64,000 bases of DNA from Scatosoma sp045576335 (GCA_045576335.1 JAZNGH010000036.1:7470-71469), one strand, 5' to 3'. Positions 31,893 through 41,286 are shown, counted from the first letter of the stretch. Translations and numbers: made by a program. The notes: a model not told the origin generated them from the letters alone.

Positions 31893-33257
31893 TCACTTTT
31901 TCTTGAAATGCCCTTGCTTTGCCGCAAGCAAATAATACGAAATCAACTGCATACCGCCCGACAAAATCCAAGTGAGCGGGTACAGGATATAAATTTGCTC
32001 AATCGTTTGCGTGGGAAAGGTGGGATATATAAAGGAAAGGTACAAAATGCGGACGAGGCAGGTAAACACGAGGTTTATCAGCATCGGAAAAAAGGAATAT
32101 CCCATACCGCGAAGCGCACCGCCGTAGCAGCCCATAATAAGCACCAAAAAATAGGTCGTGCTCACGATTGCCACCCGCCGCAAAGCCCATTCGAGCACGG
32201 CGGGGTCGCTGTTATAAATGGAGCAAACGTACCGCCCCAGCGTACCCATCAAAAGACAGTATACGCCCATACAGCACCCGCCCGCAAACAAGCCCGCGCC
32301 GATAACGCGGTGTACGCGTTCGGGCTTTTCCGCGCCGATATTTTGTCCGACGAAGGTCACGACGGACTTTTCTATCGCCGAGCCGAACGAATCCCCCAGC
32401 GTGTCGATATTCACGGACACGGTATTCCCCGCGATAGCAGCTTCGCCATAGGCGTTTACCGAGCTTTGCACGAACAAATTAGAAAACGAAAACAAACACG
32501 AGCTTATGCCCATCGGTATACCTATACGGATAATCGTTGCAAGTTCCTTTTTACAAAATCGGGTCTTGCGCACGGAATATTTCAGCGCGCCGTCCGCCTT
32601 GCGTAAATCGAGCACGATCCACACCGCGGACACGTATTGCGAAATCGTCGTTCCCAACGCCACGCCCACTACGTGCATATTAAAAAAGATAACTGTGATA
32701 GCGTTAATAACGACGTTGAGCGCGCCTGCTACGAACAGATATAAAAGCGGTTTTTTCGTTTCGCCCACGCCCCGCATCAACGCCGCACCGAAATTGTAAA
32801 TCATCAGCGCGGGCGCGCCGAGGAAATAAATCTGCATATAAATCACCGAATAATCGATAATTTCCGCGGGCGTTTTGATGAGCTGCATAAGCGTCCGTGA
32901 GAGCAACACGCCGACGAGCAGCACGAACACGCCGCTGACGAGAGAAGCCGCCATAGCGGTATGCACTACGCGTTCTTGGCGCTGCTCGTCCTTTGCGCCG
33001 TAGGCGTTCGCCATCGCGACGTTCGCGCCGATAGAAATTCCGATAAACAGGTTTACAATCAAATGAATGGTGGACGAGGTCGCACCCACCGCCGCCTGAT
33101 ATTCCGAGCCGCCGAACTGCCCTACGATTGCGATATCCGCGGCGTTGAACAGCATTTGCAAAAAGGTGGCAAGAGCCATAGGAATAGCAAAAAAGACGAG
33201 GTTTTTCAAAACCTTGCCGTTTGTAAAATCCCTTTTTTGCTTTGCCGTTTTTTCCAT
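31893..33257 (-). CDS. MATE-family efflux transporter
   Basis: A 454-residue membrane protein with 12 predicted helices in two pseudo-symmetric halves. FTNGKVLKNLVFFAIPMALA at the start and QMLFNAADIAIVGQFGGSE match the MATE multidrug/toxin extrusion family, sodium- or proton-driven. The substrate is unknown. There is no SD: the promoter -10 ends only nine bases before the ATG, so the mRNA is probably leaderless. Confidence 0.93.
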   Translation of the reverse strand: MEKTAKQKRDFTNGKVLKNLVFFAIPMALATFLQMLFNAADIAIVGQFGGSEYQAAVGATSSTIHLIVNLFIGISIGANVAMANAYGAKDEQRQERVVHTAMAASLVSGVFVLLVGVLLSRTLMQLIKTPAEIIDYSVIYMQIYFLGAPALMIYNFGAALMRGVGETKKPLLYLFVAGALNVVINAITVIFFNMHVVGVALGTTISQYVSAVWIVLDLRKADGALKYSVRKTRFCKKELATIIRIGIPMGISSCLFSFSNLFVQSSVNAYGEAAIAGNTVSVNIDTLGDSFGSAIEKSVVTFVGQNIGAEKPERVHRVIGAGLFAGGCCMGVYCLLMGTLGRYVCSIYNSDPAVLEWALRRVAIVSTTYFLVLIMGCYGGALRGMGYSFFPMLINLVFTCLVRILYLSFIYPTFPTQTIEQIYILYPLTWILSGGMQLISYYLLAAKQGHFKKK

Positions 33258-33266
33258 AACGGCTAT

Positions 33267-33295
33267 ATTATAGCTTTAATTTTGCAATTTGTCAA
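33267..33295 (-). promoter_or_regulatory. Promoter of the MATE gene (leaderless arrangement)
   Basis: Minus strand TTGACA (33290-33295), 17-base spacer, TATAAT (33267-33272). The ATG is at 33257, so transcription would start 0-4 bases before it. Confidence 0.8.
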
Positions 33296-33361
33296 TAAAA
33301 GAAAGTTCTTTGAATAATTTTAATTTCGTAAAATAATTTTTGCTTTGAACGCTCAAAATTA

Positions 33362-33390
33362 TTGACGAATGGAAAAAAGTGTGGTAGAAT
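33362..33390 (+). promoter_or_regulatory. Sigma-A-type promoter of gap
   Basis: TTGACG (33362-33367), 17-base spacer, TAGAAT (33385-33390). The leader is about 85 bases. Confidence 0.75.
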
Positions 33391-33481
33391 AGTATTTGGA
33401 CAAGAGCGGATTGTCAATTTTTTCCGTTCGCCCAAAAACCGTCATTAAATAAAATTTTTCATAAATTGGAGGATCTCTACT

Positions 33482-34501
33482 ATGGCAAACGTAAAAGTTG
33501 CAATCAACGGTTTCGGCCGTATCGGCCGTTTGGCGTTCAGACAGATGTTCGGCGCAGAAGGCTATGACGTCGTTGCGATCAACGACCTTACCAGCCCCTC
33601 GATGCTCGCGCACCTTCTCAAATACGATTCCGCGCAGGGCAGATACGCACTCGCTGACACGGTTTCGGCTGACGACGAAGCAGGTACGATTACCGTAAAC
33701 GGCAAAACCATCAAAATCTATGCGGAAAAAGACGCAAACAACTGCCCTTGGGCAGCTAACGACGTAGACGTTGTTCTTGAATGTACCGGCTTCTACACCT
33801 CGAAAGCAAAATCCCAAGCGCACATCAACGCAGGCGCGAAGAAAGTCGTTATTTCCGCTCCCGCAGGCAACGACCTTCCTACGATCGTTTACAGCGTAAA
33901 CGAAAAGACGCTTACGGCAAACGATACGATCATCTCGGCTGCTTCCTGCACCACCAACTGCCTTGCTCCTATGGCGAACACGCTCAACAAGCTTTGCAAG
34001 ATCAAGAAAGGTTATATGACCACGATCCACGCTTACACGGGCGATCAGATGGTACTTGACGGACCTCACCGCAAAGGCGATTTGCGCCGTGCGCGTGCCG
34101 CTGCCGTTAATATCGTTCCCAACTCCACGGGTGCAGCAAAGGCTATCGGCTTGGTTATCCCCGAACTCAACGGCGTGCTTGACGGTTGCGCACAACGCGT
34201 TCCCGTTCCCACCGGTTCGCTTACCCAGCTCGTTGCAGTTTGCGAAGGCGAAATCGACGCGGCTTCCGTAAACGCGGCTATGAAAGCAGCTGCTTCCAAG
34301 TCCTTCGGTTACACGGAAGAAGAAATCGTTTCCTCCGATATTATCGGTATCACCTACGGTTCGCTCTTCGACGCTACGCAAACGAAGTGTATGCCTATGG
34401 GCGACGGTACGACCCTCGTTAAAGTCGTTTCTTGGTACGACAACGAGAACTCCTACACCAGCCAGATGGTAAGAACGATTAAATACTTCGCGGAGCTTTA
34501 A
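33482..34501 (+). CDS. gap: Glyceraldehyde-3-phosphate dehydrogenase
   Basis: A 339-residue glycolytic enzyme. NGFGRIGR (residues 9-16) binds NAD, Asp35 (AINDLTSP) favours NAD over NADP, and the catalytic Cys is C156 in SCTTNCLAP. HAYTGDQMVLDGPHRKGDLR and SWYDNENSYTSQM complete the family pattern. It has a strong SD (TTGGAGG) and codon usage typical of a very highly expressed gene. It is monocistronic; pgk, tpi and pgm do not follow as in many Firmicutes. Confidence 0.98.
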   Translation: MANVKVAINGFGRIGRLAFRQMFGAEGYDVVAINDLTSPSMLAHLLKYDSAQGRYALADTVSADDEAGTITVNGKTIKIYAEKDANNCPWAANDVDVVLECTGFYTSKAKSQAHINAGAKKVVISAPAGNDLPTIVYSVNEKTLTANDTIISAASCTTNCLAPMANTLNKLCKIKKGYMTTIHAYTGDQMVLDGPHRKGDLRRARAAAVNIVPNSTGAAKAIGLVIPELNGVLDGCAQRVPVPTGSLTQLVAVCEGEIDAASVNAAMKAAASKSFGYTEEEIVSSDIIGITYGSLFDATQTKCMPMGDGTTLVKVVSWYDNENSYTSQMVRTIKYFAEL

Positions 34502-34519
34502 TCAAATAAAAAACAAACG

Positions 34520-34547
34520 CCCCTCGGCATACAGCCGAGGGGTTTTT
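34520..34547 (+). terminator. Terminator of gap
   Basis: CCCCTCGGC-ATACA-GCCGAGGGG followed by TTTTT. Confidence 0.9.
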
Positions 34548-34552
34548 GCTTG

Positions 34553-35290
34553 TTATCTTCGACGTTGATTTCTCCCGAACAGTAAAAGCACCCAAACCGC
34601 AAAGCGCAAGAAATACACGAGCGAGGTCAAAAGCGCGGCGACGTAGGTCTGTGCCGCGGCGGAAAGCATCTTCTCCACGAACGGGGCTTCCTCCTCCGTC
34701 ACAACCCCCTCGGCAAGCAGCAGCTGCTTGGCGCGACGGCTGGCATTCAGCTCCACGGGCAGGGTCACGAAAGTAAACAACGCGCTCGTACCGTACAAAA
34801 TCACGCCCACAATCGCCAAATAAAAGCCAAGGTTGGAATATTGCGTAGTCGCCACCACGAAATCCAAAAGCAAGCCCACAAGCACGAGCGGCAACGCAAG
34901 CCTGCTGCCCACGTTGGCAATCGGCACGAGCACACTCCTGATTTTGTAGGGCAAATACCCCTTTTTCTTCTGCATTACGTGCCCAATCTCGTGCGCGGCA
35001 ACGGCAACCGCCGCCACCGAATCGTCGCCGTAAACACTCTCGGAAAGCCCGACGGTTTTTTTCGTGGGGTGATAGTGATCGGTCAAAACGCCTTTTATCC
35101 GCTCGACGGAAATATCCGTCACACCGCCTGCCCGAAGCAGGCGTATTGCCGTATCGTAGCCCGTCATTTTAGAAGAAACGCGGATATCCTTATACGCCGC
35201 AAAGGTCGAACGCACTTTCGCACTCGCACGGGTGGCGAATATACCGCAAATTAAAATCAAACCCAAAAATACCCAGTAATAGTAATACAT
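34553..35290 (-). CDS. Membrane zinc metallopeptidase, YugP family
   Basis: A 245-residue neutral zinc protease-like membrane protein. An N-terminal anchor (YYYYWVFLGLILICGIF), the DHYHPTKKTVGLSESVY stretch and the zinc site AAHEIGHVMQ (HExxH) match PF04298. Three further hydrophobic segments follow. Physiological substrates are unknown. Last gene of an apparent operon with the 36137 methylase gene and rsmI. Confidence 0.9.
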   Translation of the reverse strand: MYYYYWVFLGLILICGIFATRASAKVRSTFAAYKDIRVSSKMTGYDTAIRLLRAGGVTDISVERIKGVLTDHYHPTKKTVGLSESVYGDDSVAAVAVAAHEIGHVMQKKKGYLPYKIRSVLVPIANVGSRLALPLVLVGLLLDFVVATTQYSNLGFYLAIVGVILYGTSALFTFVTLPVELNASRRAKQLLLAEGVVTEEEAPFVEKMLSAAAQTYVAALLTSLVYFLRFAVWVLLLFGRNQRRR

Positions 35291-35320
35291 ATACCCTCCT
35301 ACTTACAGTATACCCCGTTT

Positions 35321-36124
35321 TTACAAATCAATTGCAAAGGGGTACAGCTCGGATTTGGACACGCCGCGATCCTTCGCGGCTTTTTTCAACGCTTCCTTTT
35401 TATCCAACCCCGCGCGCATATAATGGCGGATATGCTCCGTTTCAGACAGCGCGTTGAGCGGGTTTTCCCTTTCGCCCGCGCCCTCGACGACGAGCACGTA
35501 TTCCCCGCGCTTTTCCCCCTCCAAGCCCTTTTCGAGCGTGAAATTCACCGCTTCCTCGTGCAGCTTGGTAATCTCGCGAACAGCCGCCGCGCGGCGGTCG
35601 CCGAATACCTCGTACATCACGGCGATATATTTATCCACGTCTTGGGGCGCGGCGTGGAAAACGAGGGTCAAATCAGTGTCCTTGTATTTTTCCAAAACCG
35701 CCCTTCGCTCACCCGTCTTTTCGGGCAAAAACCCGATAAACGCAAACCTGTCGGCAGGCAGCGCGGATAAAACGAGCGCGGCAACGAACGCGCACGCGCC
35801 GGGGATAAGCGTATACGGCTCGCCCGCCTCGCGGAGCGTTCTGCATACGATATTACCAGGGTCGGACACCACGGGCGTTCCCGCGTCGGAAACCACAGCC
35901 ACCCTTTCCCCCCGCCGTGACGCTTCTAAAATTTTAGCCGCCGCTTCCGTTTCGTTGAATTTATGGCACGCATACAACGGCTTCTTGATTTCGTACGCAT
36001 TCAAAAGCTTGATCGTATGCCGCGTATCCTCGCAAAATATCACGTCCGCTTCTTTGAGCGTTTCCAACGCGCGCAAGGTGATATCCTTTAAGTTTCCTAT
36101 CGGCGTCGCTACAAAACTAACCAT
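35321..36124 (-). CDS. rsmI: 16S rRNA 2'-O-ribose C1402 methyltransferase
   Basis: A 267-residue tetrapyrrole-methylase-fold enzyme. The N-terminus VATPIGNLKDITLRALETL and FCEDTRHTIKLLN are diagnostic of RsmI. SDAGTPVVSDPG and the IPGACAFVAALVLSALPADR segment build the SAM site. It methylates the ribose of C1402 in the decoding centre. It starts 12 bases after the upstream methylase gene with a GGGAGAA SD. Confidence 0.95.
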   Translation of the reverse strand: MVSFVATPIGNLKDITLRALETLKEADVIFCEDTRHTIKLLNAYEIKKPLYACHKFNETEAAAKILEASRRGERVAVVSDAGTPVVSDPGNIVCRTLREAGEPYTLIPGACAFVAALVLSALPADRFAFIGFLPEKTGERRAVLEKYKDTDLTLVFHAAPQDVDKYIAVMYEVFGDRRAAAVREITKLHEEAVNFTLEKGLEGEKRGEYVLVVEGAGERENPLNALSETEHIRHYMRAGLDKKEALKKAAKDRGVSKSELYPFAIDL

Positions 36125-36136
36125 ATTTTTCTCCCG

Positions 36137-36826
36137 TTAATTACAAATCGTGGGCAATATTTCCACGGACGGCTTGCCGCCCTTGACCCCCTCCACCATT
36201 ACGAGATAGGGCTTCGCACCCTCTTTTCCCGCCACGAACTGTATTTTCTTGATTTCTATATTCACCGCGCGAAAGAGATAGCAAAGCTCGGCGATGCGGT
36301 CGGCGCGGTTGACGAGCGCAATCCTCCCGCCGAATTTGAGCGCGAACGCCGCCGCCTTGGCAATCTCGGCGAGGTTGACGGTAAGCTCCTTTCGGCAAAT
36401 CGCCTTTTCGTACGTTTCGTTTTCCAAGCCGCCCCGCTCGTAAGGGGGATTGCAAAGCACGAGCGAAAATTTTTCGCGATAGCATTCGGGAATATCCTGC
36501 AATCTGCCGCAAACGAAGCTGAAATTGTCAAAGCCGTTGACTTTCGCCGTCTTGACGGAAAGCTCGGAAAGAGGCTTTTGCAGCTCGAAAAGCGTAAAGC
36601 GCAAATCCTTTTTAGCCGTTCTGTTCAAAGCGTAAAAATGGTAGGCAACGATTCCGCTCCCCGCGCAAAAATCGGCGACGGTATCCCCGTTTTTTGCCCT
36701 TGCAAAACGGGACAAAAGCACGGAATCGGAGGTAAAACGGTACAAACGCGTATCCTGCACGATTTTCAAACCGTCCATTTGCATATCTTCCAACACTTCG
36801 TTTTCGCTTAAAATCATCTCTTGCAT
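36137..36826 (-). CDS. tRNA1(Val) A37 N6-methyltransferase-like (TrmN6 family)
   Basis: A 229-residue class I SAM methylase. ADFCAGSGIVAYHFY (motif I, near residues 50-64) and LVLCNPPYERGG (NPPY, catalytic) identify the YfiC/TrmN6 group that modifies A37 of tRNA1(Val). This gene next to rsmI is a common Firmicute arrangement. The ATG at 36826 has no SD and lies six bases after a perfect -10, so it is probably leaderless; an ATG at 36817 is the alternative. Confidence 0.88.
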   Translation of the reverse strand: MQEMILSENEVLEDMQMDGLKIVQDTRLYRFTSDSVLLSRFARAKNGDTVADFCAGSGIVAYHFYALNRTAKKDLRFTLFELQKPLSELSVKTAKVNGFDNFSFVCGRLQDIPECYREKFSLVLCNPPYERGGLENETYEKAICRKELTVNLAEIAKAAAFALKFGGRIALVNRADRIAELCYLFRAVNIEIKKIQFVAGKEGAKPYLVMVEGVKGGKPSVEILPTICN

Positions 36827-36832
36827 AGCATA

Positions 36833-36861
36833 AGTATAACAGCGTTGCGTGCAAAAGTCAA
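36833..36861 (-). promoter_or_regulatory. Promoter of the TrmN6-like/rsmI operon (leaderless arrangement)
   Basis: Minus strand TTGACT (36856-36861), 17-base spacer, TATACT (36833-36838), then six bases to the ATG. Confidence 0.75.
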
Positions 36862-36898
36862 TGAAATGCGGATAGTTGGATAGGAAAAAACACATACT

Positions 36899-38401
36899 TT
36901 GAGCGTGAATACGAAAACGGATGCCTTGCAAAAGGATATACAAAAAAATATACAAGCGGTGAAAAAGCTCCTCCCCTCGGAGGACATTTTAACCTACGCT
37001 TTCCAAACGGAGGACAAGGTGGACTGCGCCCTTATCTACGCCGACGGAATGGTGAATAAAGAGCTTTTGGGCGCACTCGTCGCGCGCCCCCTTTCCGCGC
37101 TTGCACTCAAAAAGGAAGGGGGCAGGTATGAGCAAAAAGAGAACGCCGTGGAAACCACGGCGCGTTTTCCCGAGCTGAAACGCAAGGAAAAAATTTCCGA
37201 AATGGTCAAAGAGGTATTGGACGGAAACACCCTGCTCCTTATAGACGGCTTGACCGTCGGGTTTATTGCGGGCGCAAAGCTCTTGCCCGTGCGTACGATT
37301 ATGGAGCCGCCCACCGACGTAACGGTCAAAGGCCCGCGCGAGGGATTTATAGAGGATATCAAGACGAATATGAGCTTGGTGCGAAAACGGCTCAAAACCC
37401 CCGATTTGCGCTTTGAAACGCTCCGCGTTGGCAAACGCTCGGACACCGCCGTTGCGGTGTGCTGGTTGGAGGGCACGAGCAACGCGGAGGTATTGGCACA
37501 AATCAAGAAAAAAATCGGGGAAATACAAATTGACAATATCCCCGATTCCTCGTATATCGCCGCCTTTTTGTCCCCCCGTCCCCACTCTATTTTCCATTCC
37601 CTCGGCACGACGGAAAAGCCCGACGTGTTCACGGCGAAAATTGCGGAGGGCAGAGTGGGCATACTAGTAGACGGCTCGCCGATCGCGCTCACCGCGCCCT
37701 TTATCTTGACGGAGGATTTTCAGAGCAGCGAGGACTATTATATCTCCCCGTTTATGGCGACCATTTTCCGTTTTTTACGGTTTTTGTCGCTGTTCGTGGC
37801 AATCCTGCTCCCCGCATTTTATATCTCCGCACAGCTTTTCAAAATGCAACTCGTCCCCCTTTCGCTGATGCTCACGATTGCAAGCAGCGTCCGCGAATTG
37901 CCGCTTTCGCCCGCCCTTGAAATGTTCGTCGTGCTGTTCCTGCTCGAAACGCTCAAAGAAGCGAGTATACGAATGCCCAAATACGTGGGTATGTCCCTTT
38001 CCGTCGTAGGCGCGCTCGTGCTCGGCGAAACGGCGGTGTCAGCGGGCTTTTTATCCACACCCGCCATCATTATCGTCGCCTTTTCGGGGATTTGTATGTA
38101 CACCGTTCCTGATTTCGTGGAAACGGGCAGTATTTTGCGCTGGCTGTTTTTGATCGTGGCAGGCACAATCGGGCCGTTCGGAATCGTTCTGCTTGCGGCG
38201 TTCGTGTTTTTGTATCTGCTCACCTCGGACAGCTTCGGCGCGCCCATTCTCGCCCCGTTCTCGCCGCTCAACGCACACGATTTGCGCGACAGTATCGTCA
38301 AATACGAAATGGCAAGCCTCGACAACCGTCCACAGCTTCTCAAATCCCCCAATAAAACGCGATTGCGCTTTGATAAACAAGGAGATAACGAAAATGGCTA
38401 A
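36899..38401 (+). CDS. gerA: Spore germination protein, GerA family A subunit
   Basis: A ~500-residue subunit of a nutrient germinant receptor in the spore inner membrane. The large soluble N-terminal region (to about residue 280) holds the family segment MEPPTDVTVKGPREGFIEDI and TNMSLVRKRLKTPDL. The C-terminal part has about five membrane helices (LRFLSLFVAILLPAFYIS, SPALEMFVVLFLLETLKEA). The start is TTG at 36899 or GTG at 36905; neither has a strong SD. CATACTT at 36893-36899 resembles a sigma-G -10, so forespore expression is likely. First gene of gerA-B-C. Confidence 0.93.
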   Translation: MSVNTKTDALQKDIQKNIQAVKKLLPSEDILTYAFQTEDKVDCALIYADGMVNKELLGALVARPLSALALKKEGGRYEQKENAVETTARFPELKRKEKISEMVKEVLDGNTLLLIDGLTVGFIAGAKLLPVRTIMEPPTDVTVKGPREGFIEDIKTNMSLVRKRLKTPDLRFETLRVGKRSDTAVAVCWLEGTSNAEVLAQIKKKIGEIQIDNIPDSSYIAAFLSPRPHSIFHSLGTTEKPDVFTAKIAEGRVGILVDGSPIALTAPFILTEDFQSSEDYYISPFMATIFRFLRFLSLFVAILLPAFYISAQLFKMQLVPLSLMLTIASSVRELPLSPALEMFVVLFLLETLKEASIRMPKYVGMSLSVVGALVLGETAVSAGFLSTPAIIIVAFSGICMYTVPDFVETGSILRWLFLIVAGTIGPFGIVLLAAFVFLYLLTSDSFGAPILAPFSPLNAHDLRDSIVKYEMASLDNRPQLLKSPNKTRLRFDKQGDNENG

Positions 38402-39509
38402 CGCTTTTCTTGCCAAAACGGCGCGAAACGACGTCGTAAATTCCCGCCAAATCGCCTTTTTTGCGGCGTTCGTGCTGCCTATATATAAGCTGTTGGAAGC
38501 CCCCTCGCTTCTCGCCCGCTTTGCGGGCGGGGATCTGCTTTTGCCCGCGCTGCTGCATTTTCTTTTGCAAACGGCGTTGCTTATCACGCTCCTTTACGCC
38601 GCGTCACGCTCCAAAAAAACGCTGCTCGAACGCTTGAACGAAAAACTCGGAAAATGGGCGTATCTTTTATACGGCTTGTACGCCGCGTGGTTTTTGATTG
38701 CCGCCGTGCTGCCGCTTTTGGATTTGGAAAAATTCGTCTACGCCGTCTTTTACGACACCTCGCCCACCTTTTTCTCGTTCGCGCTGTTTTTCGTGTTTTC
38801 CGCGTTCCTGTGCTGTAAGGGGATAAAGGCGACGGGACGCATTGCCGATTTGAGCTTGTTTTTATTCCTGCTCCCGTTTATCGCCTTGCTTATAATGTCC
38901 TTAAACGAAGCGGATATAAACAACCTTTTGCCCGTGTTTGAACGCCCGTTCGGGCATACCGTGTCCGCGTTCACCTACACCGCGCCGCATTTTTCCGACC
39001 TGTTGTTTTTGCTTCCCCTAATCGTCAATCTACGCTTTGAAAAAAACGACGGAAAAAAGATTACGGCAGGGTACGGCGTGGGCGCGCTTTGCACCCTTAT
39101 ATTCCTCGCCGTTTTCTACGGCGTGTATTCCACGATCGCGAGCCGGGAGCATTACGCCTTTTCCAAAATCGCGCAATACTTTCCCGTGCTTTCCGTCGTG
39201 GGCAGGATTGACCTTATCTTCGTGTATATGCTTTGCATCGTCCTGTTTTTCTTCGTCGCTTCGCCCCTGCATTTTGCAACGGAAAGTATCGCCCACATCA
39301 CCGACGCTAAGGGCAAGGTGCTCATTTCGACAATCTTAAATTTCGCGGCATTTCTCTTCGTGCTCTTGTGCAATAAATACTACGACGCGATTTACGCGTT
39401 TTTCGGCGAACGGCTTTACTACGCGTTTTTCCTTTTCTCTGATCTTATCCCCCTCTTCCTGTTATTCTTAATACCTAAAAAGGAGAAAGCAAATGCGGAA
39501 CACGCATAG
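38394..39509 (+). CDS. gerB: Spore germination protein, B subunit (permease-like)
   Basis: A 371-residue APC-superfamily-like protein with about ten membrane helices, the germinant-binding subunit of the receptor. VVNSRQIAFFAAFVLPIYKL at the start is typical of the family. The ATG at 38394 has AAGGAG and overlaps the end of gerA by eight bases. The germinant cannot be inferred from sequence. Confidence 0.9.
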   Translation: MANAFLAKTARNDVVNSRQIAFFAAFVLPIYKLLEAPSLLARFAGGDLLLPALLHFLLQTALLITLLYAASRSKKTLLERLNEKLGKWAYLLYGLYAAWFLIAAVLPLLDLEKFVYAVFYDTSPTFFSFALFFVFSAFLCCKGIKATGRIADLSLFLFLLPFIALLIMSLNEADINNLLPVFERPFGHTVSAFTYTAPHFSDLLFLLPLIVNLRFEKNDGKKITAGYGVGALCTLIFLAVFYGVYSTIASREHYAFSKIAQYFPVLSVVGRIDLIFVYMLCIVLFFFVASPLHFATESIAHITDAKGKVLISTILNFAAFLFVLLCNKYYDAIYAFFGERLYYAFFLFSDLIPLFLLFLIPKKEKANAEHA

Positions 39510-40746
39510 AAAAAACACCGTACGCTATTATTTACTCGTCGTACTTGCCCTCGTATTTTTGTTTTTTTCGGGCGATTACGGACTTATCGACACCCAAAAA
39601 ACGGCAATCGTTATGGCGGTGGGGATTGACCGCGAAGAGGAAACGTTTATCGTGACCTCGCAAATCGCCATTCCGCAATCCTCCAAGCAGGGCAGTGCAA
39701 ACCAGACAGTCCAGCTCGTCAGCCGCGGAAAAACGGTCGCCGACGCGTTTGAGGAAATCAATGCAAAAACGGGCTGGTATCCCAAGCTCGTGTTTTGCCA
39801 TTTGATTATTTTGGGCGAAAAAACGGCGCAAAAGGACGTGTTTGACGCCCTCGATTTTTTCCTGCTCGACGAGTATATGTCCGACAACTGCCTCGTCGCC
39901 ACCTGTGACGGCACAGCAAAGGATATGCTCAACACCACCGCGCTCGTAGACCCATCTGTTAGCGTCGCCATTCAAAAAGTGCTATCCCCTCACGCCGAAC
40001 GCGTGGGGTCAGCTCTGCCCTCCACCTTGCGCGAGTTTGCAATCGGGTATTTCAGCGATAGCAAGAGCGGCTTTTTGCCCATCGTCAAGACCGAGCCCCA
40101 GCAAGAAACAATCGGCGAAAGCGAACAGGGCGGCTCGACTGCACAGGGTAGCTCGCAAAATAGCGCGCAAGGCGGGGAAAGCGGTCAAGGACAAAGCGGT
40201 CAGAAAACACAAAGCAGTCAGGGCGGCGAAACGGACAAGCCCGTATTCAGCGCAAGCGAAACGGCGCTGTTTTTCAAGGGAAAGCGAGTGGGCACGCTCA
40301 CCAAAGAGGAAACCTTTGCTTTCAACGCCGTGAAAAGCGATTTGCGCCTTGCGGCGTACTCGGTGGAGCACGAAGGCGCGTTTTGCACCTTGAATATCAA
40401 GCACAACGACCCGAAAACGGAGTTTTCGCTTGGCGCGGACGACCGTGGGACGTATAAAATCGATTTAACCTTATCGGCGGGGCTTTTGGACTATTCCAAA
40501 GCCTTGCCAAAAGAGGACACGGCAGACGTGGGCGATACCCCAAGCGGCGTATTCGCCCAAGCAGAAAAACGGCTTTCGGGGCAAATCCACACGCTTTTTG
40601 AAAAATGCCGCACTACAAACTGTGATTTGTTCGAGCTCGTTTCTTCGCTCCAAAAAAAGAAACACAACCGCTTTGACGAGCTTCGCGCCACCGTTTTACA
40701 AAACGCTGTGCTGGACGTTAGCGTGCACTTCCAAGGCGTACGCTAA
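39493..40746 (+). CDS. gerC: Spore germination protein, C subunit, without lipobox
   Basis: A 417-residue Ger(x)C family protein. The N-terminal hydrophobic segment (YYLLVVLALVFLFFSGDYGL) is followed by IDTQKTAIVMAVGIDREEE, the family start. Most GerC subunits are lipoproteins with a Cys here; in this protein no Cys follows the hydrophobic segment, so it is probably held by an uncleaved signal anchor. A Ser/Gln/Gly-rich linker (about residues 205-250) divides two domains. It overlaps gerB by 17 bases, with AAAAAGGAG as SD. Confidence 0.88.
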   Translation: MRNTHRKNTVRYYLLVVLALVFLFFSGDYGLIDTQKTAIVMAVGIDREEETFIVTSQIAIPQSSKQGSANQTVQLVSRGKTVADAFEEINAKTGWYPKLVFCHLIILGEKTAQKDVFDALDFFLLDEYMSDNCLVATCDGTAKDMLNTTALVDPSVSVAIQKVLSPHAERVGSALPSTLREFAIGYFSDSKSGFLPIVKTEPQQETIGESEQGGSTAQGSSQNSAQGGESGQGQSGQKTQSSQGGETDKPVFSASETALFFKGKRVGTLTKEETFAFNAVKSDLRLAAYSVEHEGAFCTLNIKHNDPKTEFSLGADDRGTYKIDLTLSAGLLDYSKALPKEDTADVGDTPSGVFAQAEKRLSGQIHTLFEKCRTTNCDLFELVSSLQKKKHNRFDELRATVLQNAVLDVSVHFQGVR

Positions 40747-40760
40747 CGAGCTGTATTTTC

Positions 40761-41189
40761 TGTGGATAACTTTTTCAAGAGCCTTTTGACAAGCTTTGCC
40801 GAAGGGTGTCGAAACGCGTCGATTATGCACGAAAAATAAAATTATAAAAATATGCAAAGGGCGGTTTTACCCACTTTTCCACCCCAAATGTGGATAAATA
40901 CCCCTTGTCCCACCGTTTATATAAAAAACGGTGGATAACTTTACTGTGGATAACAAAGCGCGAAAACGCATTTTCAAGCGTTTTCGCGCCTATACCCCGT
41001 AAACACCCCGTTTTTCGGTGGATAACTTTGCCAGATTTGCATTTTTTTACTGCCCGTTTTCCCAAAAAACTGTGGATAACCTTTATCTTTGTGGAAAAAT
41101 TACACACAAAAACGGTAAAAAACCGCTAAAAAACGGTAATTTATCCACAAACATACGTTCTTTTCTCAAAACGCGGAAAGTTATCCACT
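40761..41189. other. DnaA-box cluster 1 (origin-like or DnaA-titration region)
   Basis: Exact 9-mers TTATCCACA or its complement at 40761-40769, 40889-40897, 40945-40953, 41071-41079 and 41141-41149; one-mismatch copies at 40930-40938, 41017-41025 and 41181-41189. There is no gene in 40747-41310. It lies between convergent gerC and cvpA. No DnaA-trio-like run is seen, so I rank it below the 49.7-kb region as the opening site. Confidence 0.7.
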
Positions 41190-41256
41190 TTTTCCACCGT
41201 TATACACGCATTGATAAATGTATATCGAGGCGGTATACCGTGTATAAAAAACCACG

Positions 41257-41286
41257 AAAAAAAGGAGCGACGACGCGCTCCTTTTT
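41257..41286 (-). terminator. Terminator of cvpA
   Basis: Minus strand AAAAAGGAGCG pairs with CGCTCCTTTTTTT. Confidence 0.75.

Noticed and set aside
33359..34381. Minus-strand ORF of 340 codons opposite gap
   Set aside because: Antisense shadow of a highly expressed gene with strong codon bias.
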